This document shows, piece after piece, positions 44,033 through 53,228 of a stretch of 64,000 bases of DNA. A program made the translations under genes and the position numbers. The DNA is from Deltaproteobacteria bacterium (GTDB lineage: Bacteria; Myxococcota_C; UBA6777). The notes under the pieces are model-generated. The model saw nothing but the letters and a program-made list of their open reading frames with translations. It ran no database searches and was not told the DNA's origin. The stretch lies in contig PCBK01000016.1 of the NCBI GenBank assembly GCA_002731275.1, positions 1 through 64,000 of the forward strand, written 5' to 3'. Positions within the stretch are counted from its first letter, which is position 1. Each line of letters starts with the position of its first letter.

Positions 44033-46489
44033 ATGAGGCGAGAAAGAGAACAGAAACGATTATCGAACAAGCACCTGAATTGGAGGTTTGGTATTGCTTT
44101 GTGCCTTTGTTTTGTGTTCGGGCTCTCGCTGTTTTCTGCGTGTGCTTCTGGCCTTAACCAGACAGAGCCCAATGCCAAAGAGGCTGAGTCTCGCGAAACT
44201 GAGCCTGTGACGACCTTTGCAGAGGGTGGTGGGCGCGATGGCAGTGTACAAGAGGAGCCAGATCCTGCAGAAAATTCGAATACAGGTCGAAATCCGACAC
44301 TTCCTACGAGCGATGTCGTGGCGTATAAATGCCCAGCTGGACAAGAGTCTTTCCAAACAAAGCCTTGTCAGCAGGGGGACAAGTCATGTGATAGTGGTTG
44401 TGTTCCCTCACAACTCGCGACCAAGAGTGGACGGAACGATAGCAGTGTTGACTGCAAAGACGATGCGGTCCTTTGTGTGGGAGATGAGCCTTCAGCGGAG
44501 GTGAAAACGATCCGAGAGGCTGCGGTGCTCGCAGAAAAAGATCAAAACATCACCAGAGTGTTCATCTTTGCTGGGACTTACAAGGAGAGTGTGACCTTCC
44601 GAAACCTTCGACAAGACTTGAGTATTGAAGGTGTCTCCAATGACAGCACAACAGGCACACGGATCATCGCACCACCATTGAAGAATACTGCACTTCCATT
44701 GTACGCAACACTACGTTTTATAAACGTAAAAAAAGTGAAACTCTCCTTTGTTCACCTTTCGGGGGCTGGGCATGGTGTGTTTGCTGCTAGAGGTATATCT
44801 ATTCATCTTTCTCATTTATTTTCAACAGGGAATGTGAGAACAGGTGCTACTTTGGTGAATATAGGAGAGGCTGTTGTTGAAAACTGTCAATTCTCGGACA
44901 ATGGTAACTTTGTTGCTGTTAACATCAATAACCAACATTACCCTGTTGTTGAGAATCAAATCGCAGTGAATATCAACAACCAACACAAAGGTTCCGGACA
45001 AATCGCAGTGAATATCAACAACCAACATCGACCTTATGATGAGAGTCGGTTTGGTCTTGTTATTGAGGGAAGTCGCGAAGTTTTTGTTGATAAAAACCTT
45101 TTTGCGAAAAATTATAATGGAGGATTGGCTGTTTTTGGTCCTGGGCAAGTTGCAGTGAACATTAACAACCAACACAAAGGCACCGGACAAATTGCGGTGA
45201 ATATAAACAACCAACATCGAGTTATCGCAGGTAGTCAAATCGCCGTAAATATCAACAATCAACACAAGGTTGTCGGAAAAGGTAACCGCTTCGCGAATAA
45301 CGGACCTGTCTCTTTTCACCGTGGAAGACTCTCGACTGGCCAGTGTGGTCAGTGTTCACCTGGATCGTATTGTCAGGGAACAACGTGTCAACCCAAGCTC
45401 TCAGTTGCTCACGAGCAGCTCAGTGGTGCAAAGGCGATTATGGGGGTTGGAGCTGTGATCGCTGGAATGGGTGATGTGCAGCTCACTGGCAACAGCTTCT
45501 TCCGTAATGACGCGACTGGTTTGATTGTCCACTCTATCAAAGATCTCACTCTCTCCAACAATGCCATCTCCAGAAATGGTGTGCGTCCAGAGTCTACACT
45601 TCCAAATTTGCTGGCATTTGCGCTTCCCGCAATCCATCTTTGGAATATCCATGGGAAGGTCGATGTCAACAAAAACCTGATCGCAGAAAACGTCTCTGTC
45701 GGACTTCAAGTCTCGAACTTTGATCACAAAGGGATGCCAGCGATGCTCAAAATCAACGCCAATGCCAACCATATCACCGGAAATGGCGTGTTCTTGAGCA
45801 AAAATGAGTCCGTCGGAGATGGAATCAAGCTCATGACAGAGCTGAAAGGCAGCAACTCCATCGAGATGAATGTCTACGGAAATGTCTTTATGAAGAACCG
45901 ACGTTCGGGCTTTGCAAGCCACGGTGCGATTCGTGGTTCGTTGGAAGGGAACTTGTTTAGAAGTCATCCAGGCCGCGCGCTCGCGCTTCATGATACCGGA
46001 TTCCAGAAGGACAACACGATCAAGATCCTCAAAAATACCATCCAGGAAGCTTTTGGGTACGGTATCCAAATCTACGGTGGGACTGAGGCGCAAAACAGTG
46101 ACGCAAAGATCGAGTTGAGTGGCAACCGTATCGACTCTGTGAAGTCCTTAAAGACCATGGACAGTTCCAAAGAGATGCCCGAAGCTGACGGAGTGAGTTT
46201 GGTCAACTTGAGCATCGCCAATATCACCATCAAGGAGAATTTATTCGCAGAGATGGGGCGGGCTGCCGTGTTTATGCACTCCTCCAAGGCCACCGCCGAA
46301 GGGAACCAAATCGATAGCTGCACGTACGGATTTATCTTGCAGCACAATGCTTCTTTGACCCGAGATAGTGATGTCCACAACAAGGACAGTATGAGCACTC
46401 CGTCCAATGAGTCCGATGTTCGTAGTCCAAGCAGCACGGGAGGGATGCGCTACAACAACGAAAACTGGACCTGCCAAAAAGATTGGTAG
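44033..46489 (+). CDS. Beta-helix lipoprotein with six AVNINNQH repeats
   Basis: 818 residues. Lipoprotein signal with lipobox FSAC (about residues 23-39), then an acidic disordered linker. Cys-rich segment CPAGQESFQTKPC...DSGC, followed by a start typical of right-handed beta-helix proteins (TIREAAVLAEKDQNITRVFIFAGTYKESVTF). Many NosD/PbH-type rungs (LTGNSFFRNDATGLIV, LSNNAISRNG, LEGNLFRSH) run to the end. Residues about 293-411 hold six copies of (Q)xAVNINNQH. A Cys motif (CGQCSPGSYCQGTTCQ) follows. Probably a surface-exposed outer-membrane lipoprotein. It is 18 bases after the kinase gene and likely cotranscribed. Confidence 0.8.
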   Translation: MRREREQKRLSNKHLNWRFGIALCLCFVFGLSLFSACASGLNQTEPNAKEAESRETEPVTTFAEGGGRDGSVQEEPDPAENSNTGRNPTLPTSDVVAYKCPAGQESFQTKPCQQGDKSCDSGCVPSQLATKSGRNDSSVDCKDDAVLCVGDEPSAEVKTIREAAVLAEKDQNITRVFIFAGTYKESVTFRNLRQDLSIEGVSNDSTTGTRIIAPPLKNTALPLYATLRFINVKKVKLSFVHLSGAGHGVFAARGISIHLSHLFSTGNVRTGATLVNIGEAVVENCQFSDNGNFVAVNINNQHYPVVENQIAVNINNQHKGSGQIAVNINNQHRPYDESRFGLVIEGSREVFVDKNLFAKNYNGGLAVFGPGQVAVNINNQHKGTGQIAVNINNQHRVIAGSQIAVNINNQHKVVGKGNRFANNGPVSFHRGRLSTGQCGQCSPGSYCQGTTCQPKLSVAHEQLSGAKAIMGVGAVIAGMGDVQLTGNSFFRNDATGLIVHSIKDLTLSNNAISRNGVRPESTLPNLLAFALPAIHLWNIHGKVDVNKNLIAENVSVGLQVSNFDHKGMPAMLKINANANHITGNGVFLSKNESVGDGIKLMTELKGSNSIEMNVYGNVFMKNRRSGFASHGAIRGSLEGNLFRSHPGRALALHDTGFQKDNTIKILKNTIQEAFGYGIQIYGGTEAQNSDAKIELSGNRIDSVKSLKTMDSSKEMPEADGVSLVNLSIANITIKENLFAEMGRAAVFMHSSKATAEGNQIDSCTYGFILQHNASLTRDSDVHNKDSMSTPSNESDVRSPSSTGGMRYNNENWTCQKDW
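44910..45266 (+). repeat. Six dispersed AVNINNQH-coding repeats
   Basis: Units of about 27-30 bases (CAAATCGCAGTGAATATCAA type) encode AVNINNQH. The spacing in protein is 12-16 residues, except a 37-residue gap of ordinary beta-helix sequence between units 3 and 4. Units 2-3 and 4-5 form a duplicated pair (KG(S/T)G between). Differences between units are mostly at third codon positions. Confidence 0.85.
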
Positions 46490-46584
46490 ATGCAAGGAGA
46501 GTTCTTCTTGTGTATTCTTCAGTTCGTTCTTACATGTGCTCTTTTTGACTTGTGGTTTCGGTGTTGGGGATAGATGAGGGGTTC

Positions 46585-46614
46585 TTGACAAGAGGGTCGC
46601 CCTGCTCATAGTAT
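46585..46614 (+). promoter_or_regulatory. Sigma70-type promoter for the second kinase gene
   Basis: Perfect -35 TTGACA (46585-46590), 18-base spacer and TAGTAT (46609-46614). Located 151 bases before the kinase ATG. Confidence 0.55.
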
Positions 46615-46764
46615 TTTGATGAAGAAAGACTTTTTCACCGTGCCCAACACCACTCACTTTTGTTTGTGACAAAAGGAGTGATGTGCTGTGTGATTGGGCG
46701 ATGAAATAGCTTGTGTCGAAGGTATCGTCGGTGTTTTGCACTTTTCAGTTAAGGGGTGCTATGG

Positions 46765-48621
46765 ATGCGTAAATCTCCACTTCGTGACATGTCCGCGAAT
46801 GCCCCGGCTGATCTATCTGCTCCACCTGCTTCTGGTCCGATCGTGCCATCCCTCAACGGTGCCATCCCAAACAATCTCCCCCCCAGTTCCTTTATCGGCT
46901 GCCAACTCGGTAACTTTCGACTCGTTGAGATGATCGGACAAGGTGGATTTGGGACGGTCTACCGAGCCGAACACATCTACATGCAGCAATCCTTCGCGAT
47001 CAAAATCATTCACAACCATCAACAGCACCACAATGAGATTCTGCAACGCTTCCAACGAGAAGCGCGCACAATGGCGCGCCTCGAACACAGCAATATCGTC
47101 CAACTGAAAGATTTTGGTCATCTCGGTGAACATGGTTTTTACATCGTTATGGAGTATCTCAAAGGGATCAGTTTACGTGATGCCATTGAGCGCGAATTTC
47201 CACTGTCGATTGCACGCACCAAAACCATCTTCCAACAAATCTGTTCTGCCCTTGAATACACGCACCAAAAAGGTATTTTTCACAGAGATCTCAAACCTTC
47301 CAACATTCTCTTGCTCAAAGAGCCCGGCGCTGCAACCGCTGATACTGTGAAAATCATCGACTTTGGGATCGCTTCTGTCTCCGAAGAAGATTCACAATTG
47401 ACCCAAACGGGGATGTTGCTCGGTAGTGTGCCTTACATCTCACCCGAACAGGTCCGTGGGATCAAGAAGTTCATCAACGGTAGCTCTGACCTCTACTCCC
47501 TTGGCATTCTGCTCTACTTGGTGCTTACAAGACGATTGCCGTTTAAAGCCGATCAAATTGCGGGGTATCTGACCCACCATCTCTTCACACCGCCTCCTTC
47601 GCTAAAGAGTTTGCGTCCTGGACAGGTTTGGAGTTCACAACTCGACGCTTTCATGGCCAAAGCCATCGCGAAAGAAGCAAGTGAGCGCTTCACCTCCGCA
47701 GCTGATTTTTGGCGCGAGCTCGACAAAGCTCTCGACACACAGCCCGAAATTGAGCTCGCCGCGATTTTCTCGCAAGACACTGTTGAAGATGAGCCACCAC
47801 TCCAGTCTGTAGGGGCCAAAAAAACCGATGAATCCGACTCCTCTGAGGGGGATGTGGTTCCCGAGCAGGAAGCTTTTTTGTCCGGAGCGAAGAGCCTCTT
47901 GTACATTCCAGAGGAGCACGAGGTCGAAGAACTCCAAGAGGAAGATATCGTGTGGGGACATGAGCTGACATTTGGTCCTCCCACACAAACAGGTGTTGAG
48001 AAGTACACTGTACCTTCTGAAGGCTCGCTCGTTGGGATTTTGATGGTCACTGGGGTGATGTTGTTGCTCGGTGGGGTCGTCGGGAGTGTCGTTTACTTTG
48101 CGTTTCTTTCGGAGGATACACAGCAAGGTGTGACGAGAGTCATTCCACTCCCACCACCAACAGAGCAAGGACGCAAGCGAACCAAGCCACCATTGGAGAC
48201 CAAACCCCAGACGCTTCCTCTACCAACAAAGCAAAAAAATCCAATCTTCGGAGCGATTCGTATTCTTACTGTTCCAGAAGGTGCGTATGTGTATGCCTCG
48301 GGCAAGATCCTCGGTGTCACACCCCTCACGATGAAAGGCAAAGTCGGAACGCAGCGGACGATACAGCTCCGAGCTGACGGGTATGTTCCACAGTCTCTCT
48401 CGTGGACATTTCGTGTCGGTCAAAACAAGACGTTGTTTCAGATGGTGAAGAAGCCCGAAAAGCAAGCGCCTGTTGTGCGTCCTGTGGGGACGCGAAAAAA
48501 CAACACTTTACTGAAAAAGCGTCGACGATACCGTCGAAAAAAGACATATATTCGCCCTAAACGTCGAAAAAAACCTGTTGGGAGGAAGAAGTTATATGAG
48601 GTGGATGATCCCTTCAAGTGA
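46765..48621 (+). CDS. Transmembrane Ser/Thr protein kinase with extracytoplasmic PEGA domain
   Basis: 618 residues from ATG 46765 with AAGGGG 8 bases upstream (a GTG three codons earlier is in frame). Kinase domain about 45-310: GQGGFGTVY, Lys in FAIKII, HRDLKPSN, DFGIAS, GSVPYISPE. After an acidic juxtamembrane linker comes one membrane span (LVGILMVTGVMLLLGGVVGSV, about 420-445), a Pro/Lys-rich linker, a PEGA domain (RILTVPEGAYVYASGKILGVTPL, about 495-560) and a very basic tail. The PEGA part would lie in the periplasm, perhaps sensing cell wall or a partner. The next gene overlaps by 26 bases. Confidence 0.93.
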   Translation: MRKSPLRDMSANAPADLSAPPASGPIVPSLNGAIPNNLPPSSFIGCQLGNFRLVEMIGQGGFGTVYRAEHIYMQQSFAIKIIHNHQQHHNEILQRFQREARTMARLEHSNIVQLKDFGHLGEHGFYIVMEYLKGISLRDAIEREFPLSIARTKTIFQQICSALEYTHQKGIFHRDLKPSNILLLKEPGAATADTVKIIDFGIASVSEEDSQLTQTGMLLGSVPYISPEQVRGIKKFINGSSDLYSLGILLYLVLTRRLPFKADQIAGYLTHHLFTPPPSLKSLRPGQVWSSQLDAFMAKAIAKEASERFTSAADFWRELDKALDTQPEIELAAIFSQDTVEDEPPLQSVGAKKTDESDSSEGDVVPEQEAFLSGAKSLLYIPEEHEVEELQEEDIVWGHELTFGPPTQTGVEKYTVPSEGSLVGILMVTGVMLLLGGVVGSVVYFAFLSEDTQQGVTRVIPLPPPTEQGRKRTKPPLETKPQTLPLPTKQKNPIFGAIRILTVPEGAYVYASGKILGVTPLTMKGKVGTQRTIQLRADGYVPQSLSWTFRVGQNKTLFQMVKKPEKQAPVVRPVGTRKNNTLLKKRRRYRRKKTYIRPKRRKKPVGRKKLYEVDDPFK

Positions 48622-49633
48622 GCGCAGTCGAGCGCTCGGTCTCATACTCTTTGGGGGGATGTGGATGCTTTTGTGCGTGTGGGCTCCCTACGTGATGGCG
48701 CAAAGTCCAAAGGCATACGTTCAACAAGCCAAAGCCCACTTCAGGGCAGGGAAAAAGCTCGCTGAGCAAGATGACTACAAGACCTCCTTGATCCATTACC
48801 ACAAAGCCTTACGTGCGATTCAGTTTGCGAAAACCTACACAAAGAGTGGGCAGGGACAGGAGCGGTTACGGCGGATTGAAGTGACAATCGTGTACATCGT
48901 TGCCCGCACATATCAGCTGGACCGTCAATATAAAAGAGCGTTTGCGTTTTACGAAAAAGCCTTGACGCTCCAACCTTCTCCAAAGATTGCCGCGAATTCA
49001 CGTCGCTACATGCAAGCTCTTCGTCCTTACCTGCGAGCACGATTTCACATCACAAGCACCCCTGCAGGAGCGCGCTTTGTGATCCTCTCTTTACAAGGGG
49101 CTATCCGGCGTGGTTATACACCGCGTCAGTTGCGCTTTCAGGCAAAGACGTACACCATCGAAGTCAAAAGAGATGGCTACAAGACGATTCGAGAGCGTGT
49201 CACATTCCAACCCGGACGTTTATTGCGGCGTCATTACAAACTGACACGCGCCCAGTCGGACGCATCAGACACACCTCCTGTGGAGAGCGGTTTTATCGAA
49301 AAGAACGCAAATGTGTTGATGTGGGGAGGCTTGGGAGCCGCGGTCGTCGCAGGGTTATCGGGGTCCATCTTGGTGATATGGTCGCGAGTCGAGTTTGCCG
49401 CTGTGGAAGCTCGCCTGGGTGATCCTCTCGAATCCATCGATCAGATCAAGCAACAACGTGACAGCGGCGCGACGATTCAGTCCATTGGTATCGTCCTGAT
49501 GACACTTGCTGTATTGTCTGGTGGTTTTGCCATCGTCGTCAAAGCCACACAAAAGAAGAAGCCAGCTCTCTCGCAGCGTCCTCTGCTTCTCCACCGTCAA
49601 TCCAGGCGTGTGACTACTTTTGGGACGTATTGA
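48596..49633 (+). CDS. TPR-PEGA protein with C-terminal membrane hairpin
   Basis: 345 residues; start ATG 48596 inside the kinase gene's end, with GAGGAAG upstream. Signal peptide (LGLILFGGMWMLLCVWAPYVMAQS). TPR-like repeats about 30-145 (AHFRAGKKLAEQDDYKTSLIHYHKAL, RAFAFYEKALTLQPSPK), a PEGA-like domain (FHITSTPAGARFVI ... YTIEVKRDGYKTIRE, about 150-215), then two membrane spans (about 238-260 and 295-320) around a charged loop. Same build as the pair at 60546-62149. Tight overlap with the kinase gene on one side and the lipoprotein gene on the other suggests one functional unit. Confidence 0.8.
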   Translation: MRWMIPSSERSRALGLILFGGMWMLLCVWAPYVMAQSPKAYVQQAKAHFRAGKKLAEQDDYKTSLIHYHKALRAIQFAKTYTKSGQGQERLRRIEVTIVYIVARTYQLDRQYKRAFAFYEKALTLQPSPKIAANSRRYMQALRPYLRARFHITSTPAGARFVILSLQGAIRRGYTPRQLRFQAKTYTIEVKRDGYKTIRERVTFQPGRLLRRHYKLTRAQSDASDTPPVESGFIEKNANVLMWGGLGAAVVAGLSGSILVIWSRVEFAAVEARLGDPLESIDQIKQQRDSGATIQSIGIVLMTLAVLSGGFAIVVKATQKKKPALSQRPLLLHRQSRRVTTFGTY

Positions 49634-49635
49634 CC

Positions 49636-51282
49636 ATGCAATCCTCCGCTCGAATGACCATCATCGGCTTCTTTTGTCTGCTCCTCAGCATTGTGCCCGG
49701 TGGTGCCTGTGTTCCACAAATATGCAGCGTCGACTTTGAGTGCACTATCCCCACACCCTATTGTTTGGTGGGAGTCTGCAAAGAGTGCCTTGAATCCGCT
49801 CATTGTGGTGTTGGTATGCGATGTGTTGAGTATAAGTGTGTCCCACTGCAAATTGATGCCCCCCCAGCAGTCGAGCTTCCAGCAAGCGAGCCTTTTGAGA
49901 AGCAAAGTGAATCGACGCCAAAAGAACCCACGATCACACCTGAGGAGGAGCAAGTCGCTTCGCAAGAGGTCTCTTCTCCAGAAGACGCAGGGGAAGGTCG
50001 CGAGCCTGACGAAAATATCACACCGGAGCCTGTGATTGAGTTTGTTCCCGAGTGTCAGGAGGGGGAGACGAGAGAGTGCTATACCGCCAAGAGCGGATGC
50101 CTGAAGGACGCTGGTGGAAAATGGGTTTGTAAAGGCCAGTGCAAAGTGGGATCACAGAGCTGCACGAACGGCCGGTGGTCGGTCGCTTGCACAGGACAAA
50201 GCACGCCGAGTACCGATCTTTGTGATGGCGTGGACCGGAACTGTGACGGTAGCGTCGCTTGTTCAAGGGTCTCTGTTTATACGAACTACGTCGATTATGC
50301 GGTCAATGATTCACAACAAATTGTCTCTCTTAGTCTGAACGCAAACCGCACACAGGCGAAAGTTCGTTGTTTTCCAAAGGGGCCGTTCTCCACGCCTGTT
50401 GAGCTGAGCATTGCCTCTAACAAAAATACAAACGCATTTACCGCTGTTCGGGTGCTTTGGACAAAAGGGTTGCCACATTTTATCGTAGCCTGGAGCCACT
50501 CAAAACCGAGCTTTGGTGTCTCTTTTCGTGCGATCGATGCGAATTGTAAACTGAAGACCAGCCCGAAGTTCACGTACACAGGGTTTATGTCCGATCTGGC
50601 AGTCGACAAAAAGGGGCGTATCGCGCTCTTTCAGTGGGGGGTGACGACCGCCTCCAAGCTGCACTATCTCGCCGCTGACGGCTCCTCGCTGAAGGTGATG
50701 AGCAATCCTGGAAAGATGGGATGTTCGTTTTTTGTCGGGTTGCGGATGAATCCTTCTGGGGAGGGTGTTCTTGTGTGTCGTCAGACCGTGAAGCCATTCG
50801 CTTTACAGGTGAGTCGCTTTACATTCTTGAATACACCTGCGAGCGCGATCTCTGCGACTGATTCAGATGTCTCGAATGTGCAAAATGGCTACGTTTTCAC
50901 ACCCGGTATCAATGACAAAGGCGACATCATCGTTGTCTCTCAGGATCTCGATGAAAAAGTCGTCAAGGCGTTCTTTTGGCCAAAGGCTGGGAGCAAGAAC
51001 TCGAAGATCATCCATCGAAAAACCGGGCGGGGGATCAGCGGCACGACGATCGCAAAATTCCCCGCTTATGTCGGTCTTCTTGGTGATGACTTTGTGATCC
51101 AGGAGTATCCGGCCAAGCCGGCAACGCAAAAGTGGTATCGTTATACACCGGCTGGAAAACTCGTCAAAACGTATTCAAATAACGCCTTACCTGAGTCGGT
51201 GCGGACTGCTGGGAATGATCTTTATCTGACGAAACCCGGTGATCTGCATATCTTTCGCGTCCCCAAAGCGCTGACTCCCTGA
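49636..51282 (+). CDS. Cys-rich lipoprotein with MopE-like metal-binding motif
   Basis: 548 residues from ATG 49636, two bases after the previous stop. Signal peptide ending GGAC, a plausible lipobox. Cys-rich opening (CSVDFECTIPTPYCLVGVC, CLESAHCGVGMRC) of a kind frequent in myxobacterial secreted proteins, then a Glu/Pro-rich linker, then CQEGETRECYTAKSGC...CKVGSQSC and DLCDGVDRNCDGSV, which matches the CDGxDNNCDG calcium/metal motif of MopE-type proteins. Residues about 215-548 look like a beta-rich, possibly propeller, domain (RIALFQWG, VVSQDLDE). Probably at the cell surface. Confidence 0.8.
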   Translation: MQSSARMTIIGFFCLLLSIVPGGACVPQICSVDFECTIPTPYCLVGVCKECLESAHCGVGMRCVEYKCVPLQIDAPPAVELPASEPFEKQSESTPKEPTITPEEEQVASQEVSSPEDAGEGREPDENITPEPVIEFVPECQEGETRECYTAKSGCLKDAGGKWVCKGQCKVGSQSCTNGRWSVACTGQSTPSTDLCDGVDRNCDGSVACSRVSVYTNYVDYAVNDSQQIVSLSLNANRTQAKVRCFPKGPFSTPVELSIASNKNTNAFTAVRVLWTKGLPHFIVAWSHSKPSFGVSFRAIDANCKLKTSPKFTYTGFMSDLAVDKKGRIALFQWGVTTASKLHYLAADGSSLKVMSNPGKMGCSFFVGLRMNPSGEGVLVCRQTVKPFALQVSRFTFLNTPASAISATDSDVSNVQNGYVFTPGINDKGDIIVVSQDLDEKVVKAFFWPKAGSKNSKIIHRKTGRGISGTTIAKFPAYVGLLGDDFVIQEYPAKPATQKWYRYTPAGKLVKTYSNNALPESVRTAGNDLYLTKPGDLHIFRVPKALTP

Positions 51283-51304
51283 ACAGTTCGTTTCTTTCTT
51301 TGCT

Positions 51305-52747
51305 TTACACAGAGAGCTTGGAGGTCGCCTCTATGTACCGAAGGAGTCGTTTCTTCGCTTCACCGGAGGTGAGCACTTGTTTGACTTCCTCAATGGCCTG
51401 CTCGATATTATCGACAAATCCCAGCAAATGATCTGTCATGGCGGCTGTCCAAACGAGTTGGTTGTAAAGATATCCTTCCTCTCCCTCAAGTGCCTTCATA
51501 CATCGAGAGGCCGCTTCTTTCGCTGTTGCTGGTTCGAGTCTTGGTTGGTGGGGGAGTGAGAGGCCGTACTGTGCAGGGTCCGCGTCAAGTGAGAAAGAGT
51601 GCCTCTCTCCAGCGACGTTTCGAAATCCCGCGGTGTAATTGAGGGTCTTTTTGTCTGGAGTCGAGGGGGTTGGAGAGCGCAGGGAGTAAATGGCTGTGCC
51701 CTCACAACCTTTGATTGTGAGGCCGGCGTCGACTCCACGTTCCCACAACAGATCGAGTAATTTTTCTTCATATCCAGAGTGATAGAAGCCAATCACTGTT
51801 GCGTTGAAGGTGTCACTACGAAAGAGTTGTTGTGCCTTTTCAGTGGTCGCGAAGGGCGGCCGTTTTTTGATGTGGTGTCGAGTCTCTTTCAGTGCGTAGA
51901 TGGCAGGCGAAAAGGTCTTTTGGCTGACGTAGGCGAAGCCAATCGATGGGTCTTCAAGCCATTGCGCTGTTTGTTCCATGTTCTGGTGTGTTTGGCCTCC
52001 AAGTTCGTGTATGATCTGCTCCTCTGTGATGCCAAATTTAGGTGCCATCGTGTCGACGCCGTGGAGGATGCAAGGGCGGCCCAAAGCTGCGTGGATGGCG
52101 GCGAGAAAAAGTCGTGGACGTGTATAGCGTTTGGCGCCGTTATAAGGCTCGCCAAAGTGCGTCAGTGAGGGGATGTGAAGGGTGCGAATGTTTTCAGGGG
52201 GGAGGACGGTGTCGAGATAACCTTTGACCTCCTCTTCATCCTCGATGTTCATACGTTGGCCGATAAGGACAGCCGCACGAAATGCATCGTGGCAATCTGG
52301 TTGCTGGATGGCTGACAGCGCTGTAAGGGTGTCTTGGTATGACAAATGTTGTCCAGAGAGAATACGTTGAAGATGTGGAATGAGCGTTTCATGTGTCGTC
52401 GTTGTGCTCGTGTAGCCACGTTGGGGCTCCCATAAGAACAACAACTCTGGAGGGAGTGTGGACGCAAGCTGTTGCCGATGGCTCGAAAATGCACGTCGCT
52501 CTGCTTCTGACCAGCCTGTTTTGCCCGCGAAGGTCCGGCGGATAGTCATCGCGGTGAAAAATGCTCCCATCTGGACTTTGCTGGGGTGGTCTTGTGAGGG
52601 GGTGTGTGAGCATGCCTCGATAATACATCGCAGGACATCTTCGGGCTGGATGGGGTCATTCTCTTTTGCGCCGAGTGGACGACTTTGGTGAGGACCAGTG
52701 CAGACGCGTCCTTGTGCTTCGAGGAGGAGAGGGTGAGGAGAGTTCAT
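51305..52747 (-). CDS. TrpD-like (anthranilate phosphoribosyltransferase-related) protein
   Basis: 480 residues. The N-terminal helical domain (about 1-150, AGKTGWSEAERRAF) and the Rossmann-type core with THFGEPYNGAKRYTRPRLFLAA, GRPCILHGVDTMAPKFGITEEQIIHELGG and FAYVSQKTFSPAIYALKETRHHIKKRP follow the class of glycosyltransferase family 3 / TrpD2 (YbiB-like) proteins. The KTGTGGD phosphate loop of true TrpD enzymes was not found, so a role in tryptophan synthesis is doubtful; YbiB-type proteins bind nucleic acid. It overlaps the upstream gene by four bases (ATGA), so both are cotranscribed. AAGGAG supports the start. Confidence 0.78.
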   Translation of the reverse strand: MNSPHPLLLEAQGRVCTGPHQSRPLGAKENDPIQPEDVLRCIIEACSHTPSQDHPSKVQMGAFFTAMTIRRTFAGKTGWSEAERRAFSSHRQQLASTLPPELLFLWEPQRGYTSTTTTHETLIPHLQRILSGQHLSYQDTLTALSAIQQPDCHDAFRAAVLIGQRMNIEDEEEVKGYLDTVLPPENIRTLHIPSLTHFGEPYNGAKRYTRPRLFLAAIHAALGRPCILHGVDTMAPKFGITEEQIIHELGGQTHQNMEQTAQWLEDPSIGFAYVSQKTFSPAIYALKETRHHIKKRPPFATTEKAQQLFRSDTFNATVIGFYHSGYEEKLLDLLWERGVDAGLTIKGCEGTAIYSLRSPTPSTPDKKTLNYTAGFRNVAGERHSFSLDADPAQYGLSLPHQPRLEPATAKEAASRCMKALEGEEGYLYNQLVWTAAMTDHLLGFVDNIEQAIEEVKQVLTSGEAKKRLLRYIEATSKLSV

Positions 52748-53121
52748 GTGTTCTCCTTGTCGAATTGCGCACCTTTATAGGTCTCTACAACGTCGATTGT
52801 ACCGATGATATGTTGGTTAAATTGCTCTAGGTCTTCAGCGGGGATCCAGTACTCCAGGTGTTGTGTGCTTCCGGCTTGTTTGACGGGGTATTGGGAGAGG
52901 TACGTGCTGTCGACTTCGAACTGTGTGACATAACCAACGTAGCTGGAAGCTTCGTCTTTTGTGTTCCAGTCTCGGGCGATGGTGATGGCGTAGTCTTTGT
53001 GGACGACGGGGTAGAAAATGGGTTGAAAGGGTAGCCTTGGTGGAAAGGCCGTCCAAGCTGTTTCTTCGATCAGATCGAGTTCTTTTTGTCCGACAGGGCG
53101 GTACAACGTTGTGGAGTTCAT
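52744..53121 (-). CDS. Small protein of the family often annotated ADP-ribosylation/crystallin J1
   Basis: 125 residues from ATG 53121. The sequence TTLYRPVGQKELDLIE, AFPPRLPFQPIFYPV, ARDWNTKD and HLEYWIPAEDLEQFNQHIIG is the well-known pattern of this small family. It is usually named ADP-ribosylation/crystallin J1 in databases, but it is too short to be the hydrolase and its role is unknown. Its stop overlaps the TrpD-like start (ATGA). Confidence 0.8.
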   Translation of the reverse strand: MNSTTLYRPVGQKELDLIEETAWTAFPPRLPFQPIFYPVVHKDYAITIARDWNTKDEASSYVGYVTQFEVDSTYLSQYPVKQAGSTQHLEYWIPAEDLEQFNQHIIGTIDVVETYKGAQFDKENT

Positions 53122-53228
53122 GTGACACCTTTGCCTTTTGTGTATGCTCGCGATATATTGGGCTCCCACATTTACAGTGAGAAGATAGCATAGGGTTTCA
53201 ATTTACATATATGGACGAGGAGATTTTG

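Noticed and set aside
44910-45266. CRISPR-like array
   Set aside because: Repeats are imperfect, in frame, spaced irregularly and code for a conserved peptide; no cas genes nearby.
44822-45319. 165-codon minus-strand frame with repeated VVDIHCDL
   Set aside because: It is the reverse complement of the AVNINNQH repeats in the beta-helix gene; no start signal and the plus frame is clearly coding.
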